Origin: Nitzschia sp. DOCU1
Taxonomy: Eukaryota; Bacillariophyta; Bacillariophyceae; Bacillariales; Bacillariaceae
Assembly (NCBI GenBank): GCA_951394045.1
Contig: OX595986.1
Location: 1,302,001-1,366,000 of the forward strand
Reading direction: 5' to 3'
DNA length: 64,000 nt
Below are positions 51,904 to 62,770 of the stretch, in pieces; the stretch's first letter is position 1; each line of letters opens with the position of its first letter. The notes under the pieces are model-generated. The model saw only the letters and a program-made list of their open reading frames with translations, was not told the origin of the DNA and did not search any database. Both the position numbers and the translations under genes were made by a program.

Positions 51904-54195
51904 ATGCAAAACGATTCCGAGGGCCATCCTGATGGTCCTCATCCCCCGGCAGAACCTGCTGAAATGATTGTAGATGCCGAGGTTAAGGACCAGGAACTTC
52001 GAAGTACGGCAACGGGAACTGAGTTCCCATTGGAAGATGGAAGTTTAATGCACTTGTACGAAAGCCGTCTCCGAAGACTGCGAGACTATGAATCGACGGT
52101 GCTATCTCCCTATAACGTACGAAGCATTTCGTTGGATGGCCCCTCTGCGCTCCATCCAGGTAGTAGTCTCGATTGCCGCCGTGGTATTAACGTGAGACCA
52201 TTTCATGCGTTCGAGTCTTCTCCGCTCGGAGTTGGGTCCATTATTTCACCGAAAGACCCTCCTTCTGTAATTGATTTGGATGGGGCCAGCCGCGATTGCG
52301 ATATGTCGGATGATATTACGTTGTCAACAGGGGTCAATTCTCATATGGATACTACTTCACAGCTCTCATACGATAAGTTGCTTTGTAATGCACCAAAGAT
52401 GTCTGGTGGTGCTGATGATGAAATCGTGTCCGATATTGACGAGCAAGAAGAAGGCAACGATGACACCGAATCTGCACGATTGCCAGAACCAAATGATATG
52501 GTTGGTTCCTCGTCAGAGGATGTTGAACAACCTCTAGAGACAACCAAGGAACGACAATGCACACCCCGTGATTCTGATCTAGGAGGGTACTCAAACGCAG
52601 CGGCTGCTGATTCCAAGTACGAGAAATACTCTGTTCTAGTCGATCCAGAAAACGATGATCGGGCTGTGGAGATTGCGTTGTACTCAGCTGCACGTCCCCA
52701 TATGAGAGGGTTCCATATTGCTTGGTTGGCCTTTTTTGTTGCCTTCTTTACGTGGTTTGCCATGACACCCCTGTTGAGCGAAGTGGCCGTCTCCCTGACT
52801 TTGGACCGAGAGCAGATATGGACATCCAGCGTACTAGCCGTTGCGAGCTCTGCTATTACGAGGGTCCTCATTGGACCTGTTAATGATATTTACGGGGCGA
52901 GGAGTACGATGAGCGCGACTCTGTTATTCAGCGCTATTCCAACTGCTGTTGCCGGAATTGCAATACAGAACGCTGCTTCCCTTTACGTCATTAGATTCCT
53001 GATTGGAGTGGCTGGATCTTCATTTGTCACCTGCCAGTTCTGGTCTTCATCTCTTTTCGTTCCCGAGGTTGCCGGTACTGCGAACTCCCTTGCCGCTGGG
53101 TGGGGGAATCTCGGAGGTGGCGTCGCCCAACTTGTTATGGGATCAATCATCTTCCCTCTCTTCAAACTTATGTACGGGGGTCAAGGATATGGTACGGTGC
53201 ATCGAGGGTACATGGATGATGATGAGCCCCCGCCGTATGATCGGCCCTCTGACTTGGCCTGGCGCACAGCTATGATTCTACCTGCGAGTATGTGTTTGTA
53301 CATGGCCTATGTCTGCCTTCGGTACAGCGACGACAGCCCCAAGGGAAACTTTAGGGAACGAAAGGCGAATGGCTTCATGCAGGTCGAGTCGGCGAAAGGT
53401 GCCATTCTTCGCTCATGCTGCAAGTGGAACACTTGGTTGCTGTTCGTGCAGTATGGTTGCTGTTTCGGCGTTGAGATCACGATGACAAATGCTGCAGCTC
53501 TGTATTTTCAAGAAGAGTTCGGCCAGACCACGGAAAGTGCAGCCGCCATAGCATCAGTGTTTGGCTGGATGAATCTCTTCGCTCGCGGAATCGGTGGCTT
53601 CTGCTCGGATATGACGAGTGCAACACACGGAATGAGAGGACGACTTTGGTCGCAAATGTTGCTGCTTGTTGCCGAGGGAGGTTTGGTATGCCTATTCGCC
53701 ACAACAAAGACGCTCGCGACTGCGATCGTTGTGATGGTGATCTTCAGCATTTTTGTTCAAGCAGCTGAAGGATCTACTTTCGCTATCGTGCCCTATGTTG
53801 ATTACGGGGTCACTGGTTCCGTCTCTGGCGTGGTTGGCGCTGGGGGCAATGTTGGCGGTGTCGTCTTCTCTCTTATGTTCCGAGAGTTTTCCGACCGCAA
53901 GGCGTTTTTGGTGATGGGTTTCGTAGTTATGGCCAGCTCGCTCCTTACAGCGATGATTTCGATTCCGGGGCATCGGTCTCTCCTCTGGGGTGAAGACTCT
54001 ATGGAAGTCTTTTTGAGGCGCGACACTCATGTGGAGCAGTTTGGGACTGTGCCGAACCTTGAACTCCATGCTCCCGCAGCCGAGGTACATGCAAACCGCC
54101 AAACGGTTCTTCGTCCAGGCACCCCAGTCCCATCAGGGACCGAAACCATTGTAGCAGAGGAGCACTCCAACCCTTCGGAGGGCAGCAACTGCTGA
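51904..54195 (+). CDS. NRT2/NNP-type nitrate transporter with a long acidic N-terminal extension
   Basis: One exon, 763 residues. From about residue 264 (RPHMRGFHIAWLAFFVAFFTWF) it is a 12-helix MFS carrier of the nitrate/nitrite porter family. Nitrate signature 1 is AAGWGNLGGGVAQL (about 397-410) and signature 2 is GVVGAGGNVGGVVF (about 642-655). It should import nitrate with protons or Na+ at the plasma membrane or vacuole. Typical diatom NRT2 proteins are near 480 residues. Here about 260 extra residues precede helix 1, rich in Asp, Glu and Ser, with no signal peptide; they are probably cytoplasmic and regulatory. The C-terminal 75 residues are polar. Confidence 0.88.
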   Translation: MQNDSEGHPDGPHPPAEPAEMIVDAEVKDQELRSTATGTEFPLEDGSLMHLYESRLRRLRDYESTVLSPYNVRSISLDGPSALHPGSSLDCRRGINVRPFHAFESSPLGVGSIISPKDPPSVIDLDGASRDCDMSDDITLSTGVNSHMDTTSQLSYDKLLCNAPKMSGGADDEIVSDIDEQEEGNDDTESARLPEPNDMVGSSSEDVEQPLETTKERQCTPRDSDLGGYSNAAAADSKYEKYSVLVDPENDDRAVEIALYSAARPHMRGFHIAWLAFFVAFFTWFAMTPLLSEVAVSLTLDREQIWTSSVLAVASSAITRVLIGPVNDIYGARSTMSATLLFSAIPTAVAGIAIQNAASLYVIRFLIGVAGSSFVTCQFWSSSLFVPEVAGTANSLAAGWGNLGGGVAQLVMGSIIFPLFKLMYGGQGYGTVHRGYMDDDEPPPYDRPSDLAWRTAMILPASMCLYMAYVCLRYSDDSPKGNFRERKANGFMQVESAKGAILRSCCKWNTWLLFVQYGCCFGVEITMTNAAALYFQEEFGQTTESAAAIASVFGWMNLFARGIGGFCSDMTSATHGMRGRLWSQMLLLVAEGGLVCLFATTKTLATAIVVMVIFSIFVQAAEGSTFAIVPYVDYGVTGSVSGVVGAGGNVGGVVFSLMFREFSDRKAFLVMGFVVMASSLLTAMISIPGHRSLLWGEDSMEVFLRRDTHVEQFGTVPNLELHAPAAEVHANRQTVLRPGTPVPSGTETIVAEEHSNPSEGSNC

Positions 54196-55165
54196 AATCT
54201 ACCTTTTTGAATCCCAGCAATTTTGTTTACATGAATATTTGTATACTTCTATAATGAATTTCTTATTCCTTTATACACGCTCCAAGTGTCTTCTTTCACG
54301 GAAATGAAACCATCTCGCTATTATTGACTGTCGTTCGTAACTGCCGGGAAGCTTATTCGTACTACAAAGTAGTCCAATGGGGAAGTATCGAAGGAACGGA
54401 GGAATTTGACTAGGGCCTCGGCGCCCATATTAACACCTTTTCGACAAAAGCATGTATAGTAATAATCCCTGCTACTAGTAGATAAAAGCAGCGAAGAATG
54501 ATGTCTAAAATCAGAACTAACTTGACAGATCGCGACCGGCGGGAATGTGACAACTCCAACCTCTCTATTCCAACCTCTCTATTATACTACTATACAACTC
54601 GTCGTCTCTCAAAATTAGTATCGTTTCCGTTCCAAAGAAAACTTCTTTCAGCAACATGTATTGGAAGGGAGAGCGCCGGCAGCAACGGCTGGAATTTTCA
54701 AGTTCTATCGTCACACATCATAGTGCAAGCCGACCCGACTCGATGAGAAAATAATTGAAAAGTCCCACAGTCGGGGCGGGATTTGATGCCAGCCACGATC
54801 GGACGAAAATGTGAGCGATGTCAGTCCTCATTCTTTTTCCTCATACATGAATATTCCTTAACATAGCAAGTCTTGGTAATTAGGGAAAGATGCAAGAAGG
54901 TGACGATTCGGGACTTCTAAATATTCTCACAACATGCGTCGACAATCGCCGTTGGCCAGTTGTCCAACTCATTTTTGTTTCCGTTTGTGTCTCTGCCTTA
55001 AACGCAGGGCCGCACAACGCTATTTTTGGTCGAGAGGCAAAACAAAAATAATCTTGGCGGTGGCGACTATCTCGCGGTGGAAAATCGATTGCCACAACGT
55101 CGGGGAGTAGAGCACATTGAAACCGAAAGTGGTTTGCCACCAAGAGAGTATTCACGAATTTGATA
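54196..55165. other. intergenic, 970 bp
   Basis: Spacer between the nitrate transporter and cyclin genes. It contains a perfect 14-bp tandem duplication at 54556-54583. No gene recognised. Confidence 0.45.
54556..54583 (+). repeat. 14-bp tandem duplication
   Basis: CCAACCTCTCTATT occurs twice, end to end, at 54556-54569 and 54570-54583 without mismatch. It is probably a replication-slippage product. Confidence 0.8.
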
Positions 55166-56287
55166 ATGCCGAGCGATAGAAACATGGTATCTCTTGTCGG
55201 GTGTGATTCTTCTACTTCTAGGAGACAGTCTGCAGCGCGGGCAGATGGGGATATGGCGGTGGATCAGCTCATGGCCATGCTCGTAGTCGAACGTTCTTAC
55301 CACGTCCCTCACATTCCATGCTGCGGCTCTCCTGACGATTTGGATCGCCTTCCATACGGGGAGTGGAGGCGGAAGATATGTCAATGGTCTTTCAAAGTGA
55401 TTGACCACTTCCGCTTGGACCGTGAAGTGGTCTCATGCGCCCTCAACATTTTCGATCGTTACTTGGCGGTCAAGCCGATGTCGCTGAGATTTGGGGATTC
55501 TTGCCCCTGTCCCTCATGCCAAAGAAGCATCGATAGCCGATGCTTCCAGCTCACAGCTATGACATCATTGTATCTGGCAATGAAGGTATACTCCGACAAT
55601 AGCGATGAAGCAGTATCACCGTACCGACGGCTGCGGTTGACTTCTTTTGTCGAGCTGTCTCGTGGCCAGTTCTGTGCCGAAGACATCACTGCGATGGAAG
55701 CAGCCATCCTACAGGAGCTGCACTGGAAGGTTCACCCACCAACGCCTATGACGGCGGTGTCGTACCTACTACGATTGATGCCGCCCCACAATTCCGTCCC
55801 GTACGCATCAAGAAAAAGCTACGATCTGGTACTCCATGTCCTTCATGAACTTGCTCGCTATCTTACAGAACTTTCCGTCTGCCTCGGAAGTGTATGTAGT
55901 GTGCACTCAGCTTCTGAGGTTGCGTACGCTGCTATCCTGGTATCAATGGATTTGCTAACGCACACTGCGCTTCCCTACGAAGTACGAGATTTGTTCAACG
56001 AAGCTGTTGTTGTCACCTCGTCGGCCGCGAAAGGCACCAGCCTGACTCCAAATGATGAGTCGATTCGAATCCTACAGGATCGACTTCGACACTCCTTCTG
56101 GCCAGAAATGCTTATGGATGACTGCGACAACGCGGAAACTGGTCACCCTATCTCCATGGCCCGCGACTTTGGGCTTCTGGACATTGCGTCCATTTCTAAC
56201 AATCCATCTTATATTTCTCGAAGCCCTACATTACACAAGGGCGACTGGGAAGGATCCCCGGTCAGCGTTTCGAGAGGCGCTTTCTAG
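55166..56287 (+). CDS. cyclin (diatom-type, dsCYC-like)
   Basis: One exon, 373 residues from ATG 55166. The N-terminal cyclin box starts YGEWRRKICQWSFKVIDHF and has REVVSCALNIFDRYLA and FQLTAMTSLYLAMKVY; a second helical half ends near residue 300. Between helices 2 and 3 lies an insert with four close cysteines (SCPCPSCQRS, plus a fifth at SRC). Diatoms have many lineage-specific cyclins of this type, some induced when cells re-enter the cycle after nutrient or light return. The partner kinase cannot be told. The C-terminus is Ser-rich, without a clear PEST box. Confidence 0.85.
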   Translation: MPSDRNMVSLVGCDSSTSRRQSAARADGDMAVDQLMAMLVVERSYHVPHIPCCGSPDDLDRLPYGEWRRKICQWSFKVIDHFRLDREVVSCALNIFDRYLAVKPMSLRFGDSCPCPSCQRSIDSRCFQLTAMTSLYLAMKVYSDNSDEAVSPYRRLRLTSFVELSRGQFCAEDITAMEAAILQELHWKVHPPTPMTAVSYLLRLMPPHNSVPYASRKSYDLVLHVLHELARYLTELSVCLGSVCSVHSASEVAYAAILVSMDLLTHTALPYEVRDLFNEAVVVTSSAAKGTSLTPNDESIRILQDRLRHSFWPEMLMDDCDNAETGHPISMARDFGLLDIASISNNPSYISRSPTLHKGDWEGSPVSVSRGAF

Positions 56288-57072
56288 AAGATTCCTACAT
56301 ACTTTGCTGGGCTATCTTCAGCTCTTGTTTCACTCCTTTCGGACCGATGCTAAGTACTTATCTATAGTCAAGTATTGCTGATACTGTCCACTTTACAATA
56401 CTACTCCTAGCTTCCCATGCAAATGCGAAACCCCGCCAATACATGACTTGCACGCTAGGGTTGTAATACAACTTCTAGTCTACATACCAGTTAGAGGGTG
56501 CTGGTAAAAGCGGAGAACAATCACGTTCTTGGAGTTCGGATCAGCATCTAGCTAGGGGAAGTTGTTCCTGGACGAAAAAGGGTCTTGCAACGGATTTCGA
56601 AAAGATATTCGTCCAATGTAACTTCGCGACTGAAAAACGTGAACGGAAAGGGTCGACGGAAATATTAGTCGTACGCTAGCTCCGGGCTAGGTTGTCAACG
56701 GAATCTTTTTGGGGGCAGGGTCGACGAAAGATCCGTTCCCTCCAATGGCGGGCTCGCACAATTTCGGCCGGCAGCAGTCGAGGCAGTCATACATAGGAGA
56801 AAGGTGCGCTCCAGCCATCCCAACAAGCCAGGCGGGCCCACTTTTTTCGAGTCGGCTCTCTGCCGATCCCCGCCCGCTACCGGTAGTCACATTTTATCAT
56901 GCCGACCGTTGATGAAAATGGCAGGCTCTCGTCCGACTGATACGACCACCCGCAGAACAAGATCTTGGAAACCCGACTGCTGGCGCTCCTTCTGGTTCAA
57001 TAGCTTTTGCCTTCATGCCCCACCCGTGTGACCTTTGAAGCAACATAGGTACATGTTCACTTACCAACAATC
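56288..57072. other. intergenic, 785 bp
   Basis: Spacer between the cyclin and M48 protease genes. TACCGGTA occurs at 56878-56885. Frames of 67-75 codons on both strands are judged chance. Confidence 0.45.
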
Positions 57073-58455
57073 ATGTTGACGAAATTCTGTGGATCACAGC
57101 AATTCACAACAGGGATGCTTATTAGAAGCACTGGAATCGTCGCGAAACGTTCCCACCCTTCAAGGCCCTTGGGCGTCTCGCCGCATTGCCGTTTTTCTGC
57201 CTTGACGCCAGGGCGCATAAATTCGAGACTTTCGCCATACAAGTCATTTGGTGTTTCTCCGCAGTATCGTTTCTCTACCTTTGCGTCGAGAAAGGTTATC
57301 CAGAAGGAAGGCGCTGTAGGTCTTGAGGCAAAAACTGTCGCCAATACAGGCAGTACATCGCAAACTTGGAAACGAGTTGCCTTTTTTGTCAAGGCGACAC
57401 GAATCCCAATTTTGATAACCGCCATCTACACTCTTGGATATCAGAACGGGGTCGTGGAAACTGTTCGGAACCCACTTAAAATTCAGCAGGGAACATTCGA
57501 AGAGATTTGTGCATCATTTGGAGTCACGCATGGCAGTCAAGTTTCAATTATTGGTGAAAGAGCGATGGACCTAAGCTTGAAAAGAATTGGATGGATGCGG
57601 GGGTACGAAGAAATGGAACGAGATCAACGTGCAGAAAAGGTGGCGAATATTGGGCGTGAAATCATTCGAGCAGCAAGATTATACGTTAGACAAAAGCTGG
57701 GCGAGGCTACTCGATTGGCCAGAGCCGAACTCAAAATGGACGAAGATTCGATGACCACGGTTGAGCTTATTCGAAAGTTGAACGAGAACGAAAATGTCAA
57801 GCAGTGGACGCATGCACTGGAGCGTATTGAAGGCTTCTCGGTTGATGGAATCCAGAATTGGCAATACATCGTTATCGACACGCCGGTACCCAACGCCTTT
57901 GTTAGCGAGATGTTGCCACAACGATTTTTTGTAACAACTGGTCTGTTCCAAGAGTTTGTGAGCAATGATGACGAACTTGCGATGATTTTGGGGCACGAAA
58001 TCAGCCATTTGATTCTGGGCCATAACTCGCAGGGCAACATCGTTGAATTCCTTTTCAGGGGGCTGGAAATCACGTTGCTGATGCTTGATCCCACCGAGGG
58101 CATGTTGTCACTAATGGTTGCCAGCTTTCTTGGGAGTTCGCGAGAGGCTCTTGTTGCGGCACATTCGCGCTCCAACGAAACGGAGGCGGATGAATTAGGG
58201 TGTCAATTGGCGGCTATGGCATGCTACGACACGGGAAAAGGGGCGAAGGTTTTTCTCAAAATGCACCAATACGACGAAGAACACGGCGGGTCCAAGCAAG
58301 ATCTGATGTCTAGCCACCCTGCGAGCGAGGGCCGATACCGATTTGTGAAGCAGCTTTCAGAGGACGAAAATCGCTCAAAATATTCTTTCTGCAATACTTT
58401 GGGCAAGAGGGTGCGAAGAGCACTTACGAGTGCAACTGCCCCGAAGGAAGAATAG
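57073..58455 (+). CDS. OMA1-like M48 metallopeptidase
   Basis: One exon, 460 residues. Residues 1 to about 95 are basic and Ser-rich with no acidic run, a mitochondrial-type presequence; it holds two near-copies of a 10-residue unit (GVSPHCRFSA and GVSPQYRFST). A hydrophobic segment at about 110-125 (IPILITAIYTLGY) would anchor it in the inner membrane. The zinc site is H308-E309-H312 in GHEISHLILGH, with the third ligand in NETEADELG (E369/E371). SSHPASEGRYRFV near the end is typical of M48C. OMA1 cleaves OPA1 and DELE1 under stress in animals; the diatom substrate is unknown. Confidence 0.87.
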   Translation: MLTKFCGSQQFTTGMLIRSTGIVAKRSHPSRPLGVSPHCRFSALTPGRINSRLSPYKSFGVSPQYRFSTFASRKVIQKEGAVGLEAKTVANTGSTSQTWKRVAFFVKATRIPILITAIYTLGYQNGVVETVRNPLKIQQGTFEEICASFGVTHGSQVSIIGERAMDLSLKRIGWMRGYEEMERDQRAEKVANIGREIIRAARLYVRQKLGEATRLARAELKMDEDSMTTVELIRKLNENENVKQWTHALERIEGFSVDGIQNWQYIVIDTPVPNAFVSEMLPQRFFVTTGLFQEFVSNDDELAMILGHEISHLILGHNSQGNIVEFLFRGLEITLLMLDPTEGMLSLMVASFLGSSREALVAAHSRSNETEADELGCQLAAMACYDTGKGAKVFLKMHQYDEEHGGSKQDLMSSHPASEGRYRFVKQLSEDENRSKYSFCNTLGKRVRRALTSATAPKEE

Positions 58456-58540
58456 ACTATTTTTTCTACGGGTTGTGAGTCGACACACTGTAATAATAGA
58501 GAAGTCTACAATTTCATAGGTTGGCTCAGAAGTTTCTATC

Positions 58541-61500
58541 CTATTGCAGTGCGGCCAACGCTTGCTGCAACTTTCCCTTGATTTCTGCGTCGACCTTGCT
58601 GTCAGCCGACACCGCTTCGGCAAATATTCGCCTGAGTTCACCCTTAAGCTCAATAGCGCTGGGATGATTCATTTGCAACAATCCCAGCAAGCAGTTGTAG
58701 ACAGTTTCATTTTCCGTCATATCGGTCTTCAGGGGTAGAAGCTTCAGGAGGGCTGGCAGTACTTGGGGCATAGGGAGGTTATTGGGGCATGCCATAATCA
58801 TCCTAGCTACACAAGCTGCAGCGTTATCCACGCACGCAGCGGCTGACTCTCCTGCCGAAGGGTCAATTCCGAAGAGAGGTTCAAGCCCAGAAAGAAGTTG
58901 TGGGTACGCATCAACGATCCTCTCACGAAGGTGCTCACAGCAAACTCCAGCACAGAAAGCAGCATTTCGTCGGACGTCATCGGACGGATCTGCCAGGCCA
59001 CCCATGATTGCCGGTAGAAAGACTCCTTGCCAGTGTTCGAAAATGGCCCCTTCCAGTTCTTGCGCGACTTCGCTCAGCCAACCGATGGCCATTGAACGAT
59101 CGCGCGGAGGTCTTGAGGATTTTGCGTAATCGCACACGACCGGAAGAAATTGTGGCAAGAATTGCAAAAACTGAGCTCCCATGACCCTGCAAAATCCACC
59201 AACCAGATCACAGGCAGCTTGAGTGACAATGTCATGATCATCGTCGTCTTCTGGCTGTTCTCCGTACAATTCCTCTGACTGGCAGGGGGCATTCTTGGTG
59301 AGCAAATCATGGGCACACTGCATGCAATCATTTGATACTGGCAACAGGGCATGAGGTCCACATAGCTCGATAACTGATTGGACACCTTCGCACGCTTTGG
59401 CCACGGTAGTCTTGTCATCATCCTTCATCATAGCAATCAACTCGGTCAGCACTGCCGACACGATGGCAGTAGTATGCTGGCTCATAGGGTTCGCACCGCT
59501 AATGTCGCCCTTGGTCCATTGGATTTCTCCATTGTGGTAAGCCGAGACACTCGGAATGACCAGGTTTGGCATTGCATCTGCAACTTCGCTCTTGATCAAA
59601 GGATGCCAGTTGCTAGCAGCCTTTTGAAGGACTTGCATCACAGCCTCCAAGTGAGGGCAGAAAGCCGCGCCCGTGTGCGCTGCCATCTCCCCGATCGCTG
59701 TGATTGCACCCTTCTTGACTTCGAGCAGCGCGGTTCTTACATGCAAAACAAAATTTCCACCTTCTTCGTCATCGTCGTCGGAATCGTCGAAGGCCCCAAA
59801 CTCTCCAGCCTGTGGTGAAACATAACATAAAGATTGCAGTTCACGCTGGTAAGTCAAAGTGAGGCCCTCGATGATTGATCCATGGTGAGTCACCAAAATT
59901 ACCTACCTTTTCGGCCTCCTCTGCTGGTTCCAATTGCCCCTCGTCGGTGCCAATTACCTGCACCAAATGCGGCACAAGGTCGTTTAGAGCCGGTGCAAAT
60001 TCTTCCTTCATAACTTTCGCAAGATTTGCAAATACGGCATAGGCGAATTCGTGTAGGTCGGTGGATTCCCTGGTGAGGCCCTCGCATGCACATTCCATGG
60101 TGGCAGCGAAGTATGGCCGAAAAGTGTCCCGTCCAACCGCAATTGCCATATGGCCCATGCATTCCAATGCTCTACCACGCAAGGAATACAGGCGTTCTTC
60201 AGTCAGTGCCATGCACTTGGTCATTAAAGTGGCGACACCGCCGACATATGGGGTGAACTCCTCTTCGGCTGCCACAGCAGTAGCTGCCAACGCCGCAACC
60301 GCCATCTCCTGGACACTTCGCTTCGTCGTCGCCTCCAACATTCCAGCCAGCTTCTTCACAAGCGAGTCCAGCAACGGGCGAACCGCATCTGGCTCCAACC
60401 TCTCACAAAACATCTCCAAGACATAGCAGGAGGTCGCTTGCACCGCGACGGTTCGATCGTCGAGAAGTGCGAATACAATGGGTAGAATTTGTTCCGAGTA
60501 GGCCAAAACTTCTGGTTGGCAGTGTTCTGAGATTTGACCAAGGCAAAAACACGCGCATTCGCGAACTTGTGCATCCGAATCCCTCGCAGCGTTGAGAACA
60601 TGAGGCATAACTTCGTGCAAATACTCGCGCAATGGCTCCGAACAACCTTCAGCAATAACTCCAAGCCCAGCAATTCCGGCCTTGCGATGATTCGGCTGCG
60701 GTGAAGCTAGCCTTTGGACACAACGAGAGACAGCGGGCTGGAAAATATATTTCTTCGGGATCTCGCATGCCAACATATCTAGCGTACCCTGAGCCATCGA
60801 TGTTTCTGTAGGCGAATCCATTTCGTCGGGGTCGTAGTCACCGTCTTCACCGTCCTCCAGATCTTGTCTCCATGCAGGGTTGGATTCAAAGAGTGCCCCA
60901 GCAGCGGAATCGGGCGAGTTTTCAATAAGAGTGAACAAGACTTCCAGCACCTGCGCAATCAATGCTTCCTCCTTTCCGAAACTCTTCGGTTTTGCCTCTG
61001 CCAACGTGGCAATAACAAGAGCTGCTGAGTCGCGCACACCCATCTCTAAGCTTTGTGCCTTGACACACTCCAAGGCAAATTGAACCATGGGGATCAAATG
61101 AGCACCGACCGCGTGAGAAGGGGAATATGCCAAATCATACAACACATCCAATACCGTAGAGACGAACTCTTCATCATTTCCGTGGTGACTGGCAACCTGA
61201 AGAATAGGTGGAATCAATCCAGCAAACACTTCAACTTCTGGCTCGTCTGCCAAGAAAGAAAGGAGTTGCCCCAAGGCTTTTACGGCAGCCTTTTGCACTT
61301 TGGCATCTTCGTTTGATACGAGGGCCTTTGCGAACAGGCCCGCAATTGGCTGGAACTGCTCCTTCAAATGAGTGCCGATTGTCTCAGTCATCTCCGACAA
61401 AAGCCAGAAAGCTAGCTCACGGGCTTCCGCTTGCTGTCCATCAGCGGCAGCAGCTGCAGCGATAAACTGGAAAAGTTCAGGCCAAGAAGTTCCTCCAGCG

Positions 61501-62041
61501 CCGCATTCCAATTTTGCCAGAGAAGCGGCTACACCAACAACGCCGTTGCGTACGGTTCGCTCTGGTTCCTGAGACAATACCACCAGGATCTCAGCTTTGA
61601 GGCCAGTTTTGGTGTTAACATCAAACTTTGTATAATGGCCTGGTAGACGCTTTCGGAGTAGAATTCCAGATACATGACGGACGGGGGGAGCCTGTAAGTG
61701 GCAACGGCCAAACAATGTCAGAGTGCGGGGCGGGAAGCAATGCGGAAGTGGGCAATGGACTTAAAACACAGTCGATTACGACCAACGATGAAATCGAAAT
61801 CTTAACTATATCACACCCCGGTTGAAACAGCATTGGTGAACACGCATAACATTAGGTGGCTTGTCGCAGTTCTTACCTGAGAATCCTTCGCCTTCAGGAT
61901 TTCGACTAGTGCAGGAACACACCGAGGATCCTTCAGGAGAGGTTTGAGAGCTAGTTCTGCCTGTCGGATAGCATTCGTATCTGGCTGGGTCAACACTGCA
62001 AGCAAGGTTGCCAACTGTGCGGCATCATGCGAAAGTGCCAT
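58541..62041 (-). CDS. importin-beta family karyopherin, importin-4-like
   Basis: Three exons on the minus strand, 62041-61877, 61691-59907 and 59809-58541, all joined in phase 0, give 1072 residues, the usual size of importin-4/5. The whole protein is HEAT-type helical repeats (for example AEGCSEPLREYLHEVMPHVL and DSDAQVRECACFCLGQISEH). Acidic loops occur at DLEDGEDGDYDPDEMD and DDSDDDDEEGG. The N-terminal region should bind Ran-GTP. It carries cargo such as histones or ribosomal proteins into the nucleus. Intron 1 (185 nt) is the longest in the window. The stop lies 85 bp from that of the OMA1-like gene. Confidence 0.9.
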
Positions 62042-62770
62042 GTTCTCGCTTTACTTCAGGGGAACAAAGATGATCCAAGTCTTGGTGGCAGGTGTTGTAG
62101 AATTCTTCAAAAATAGCTCTGTTCGACGATTTCAGAGCCTAATGAGTTTGATCGATCGAAGGTCTCCAGCAGTGAAGGCAACTGCAGTCTGGAGCCAGTC
62201 CTTTCAACAAATGCAACCTCTTTCGCAAATGATCGTGGTGCTCTTCCATTTGTAGTGGTGGCTGGTTTGGTTGGTTGGCGAAAAGCTGCCGACGACGAAA
62301 CCCAGCGATTGCCTGCCACCAAAGATGTTTGGGCCAGATGTGCGCTTATGCGCGCGCAACCGTCAGCTCCGATTGTTGAGTGGCTCTCCGAGAGGCATTG
62401 GCTCTGCTACAGAGCGCTTCGTACTAATTTGCACGTCTCGCAAATTATCCTCACGCAGACACGGGAACTAAACAGCAAGACGAAGCCTCGCAGATCGAAA
62501 GCATACCTGGTAAGATCCTACCAGTACATGCGATCCTTCTCACATTTTCTTGACCACGATGGCGCCATATGTCATGATGTCTTGCAAAACAAGTGTGGTG
62601 CGAAGTACCCGACGATTAGAAACCGGTACTCTATGGTAGCAAACTGCAGGACGAGTAAATAGTTTTCTGTCCCCTGGATATTGAATCACGAGCCGTTGGC
62701 TGGGGGGTCGCTCAACGCCAAGTGCGAAAGTGTCAGGTCAACGAACTTCGAATCTGACCATTTGTCAAAG
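62042..62770. other. divergent intergenic, 729 bp
   Basis: Head-to-head spacer between importin-4-like (-) and the DTW gene (+). A frame of 135 codons at 62255-62662 has no recognisable content; a small upstream exon cannot be excluded. Confidence 0.45.

Noticed and set aside
62255..62662. 135-codon plus-strand frame between importin and the DTW gene
   Set aside because: No domain or targeting signal and no donor site that would join it in frame to the DTW exon.
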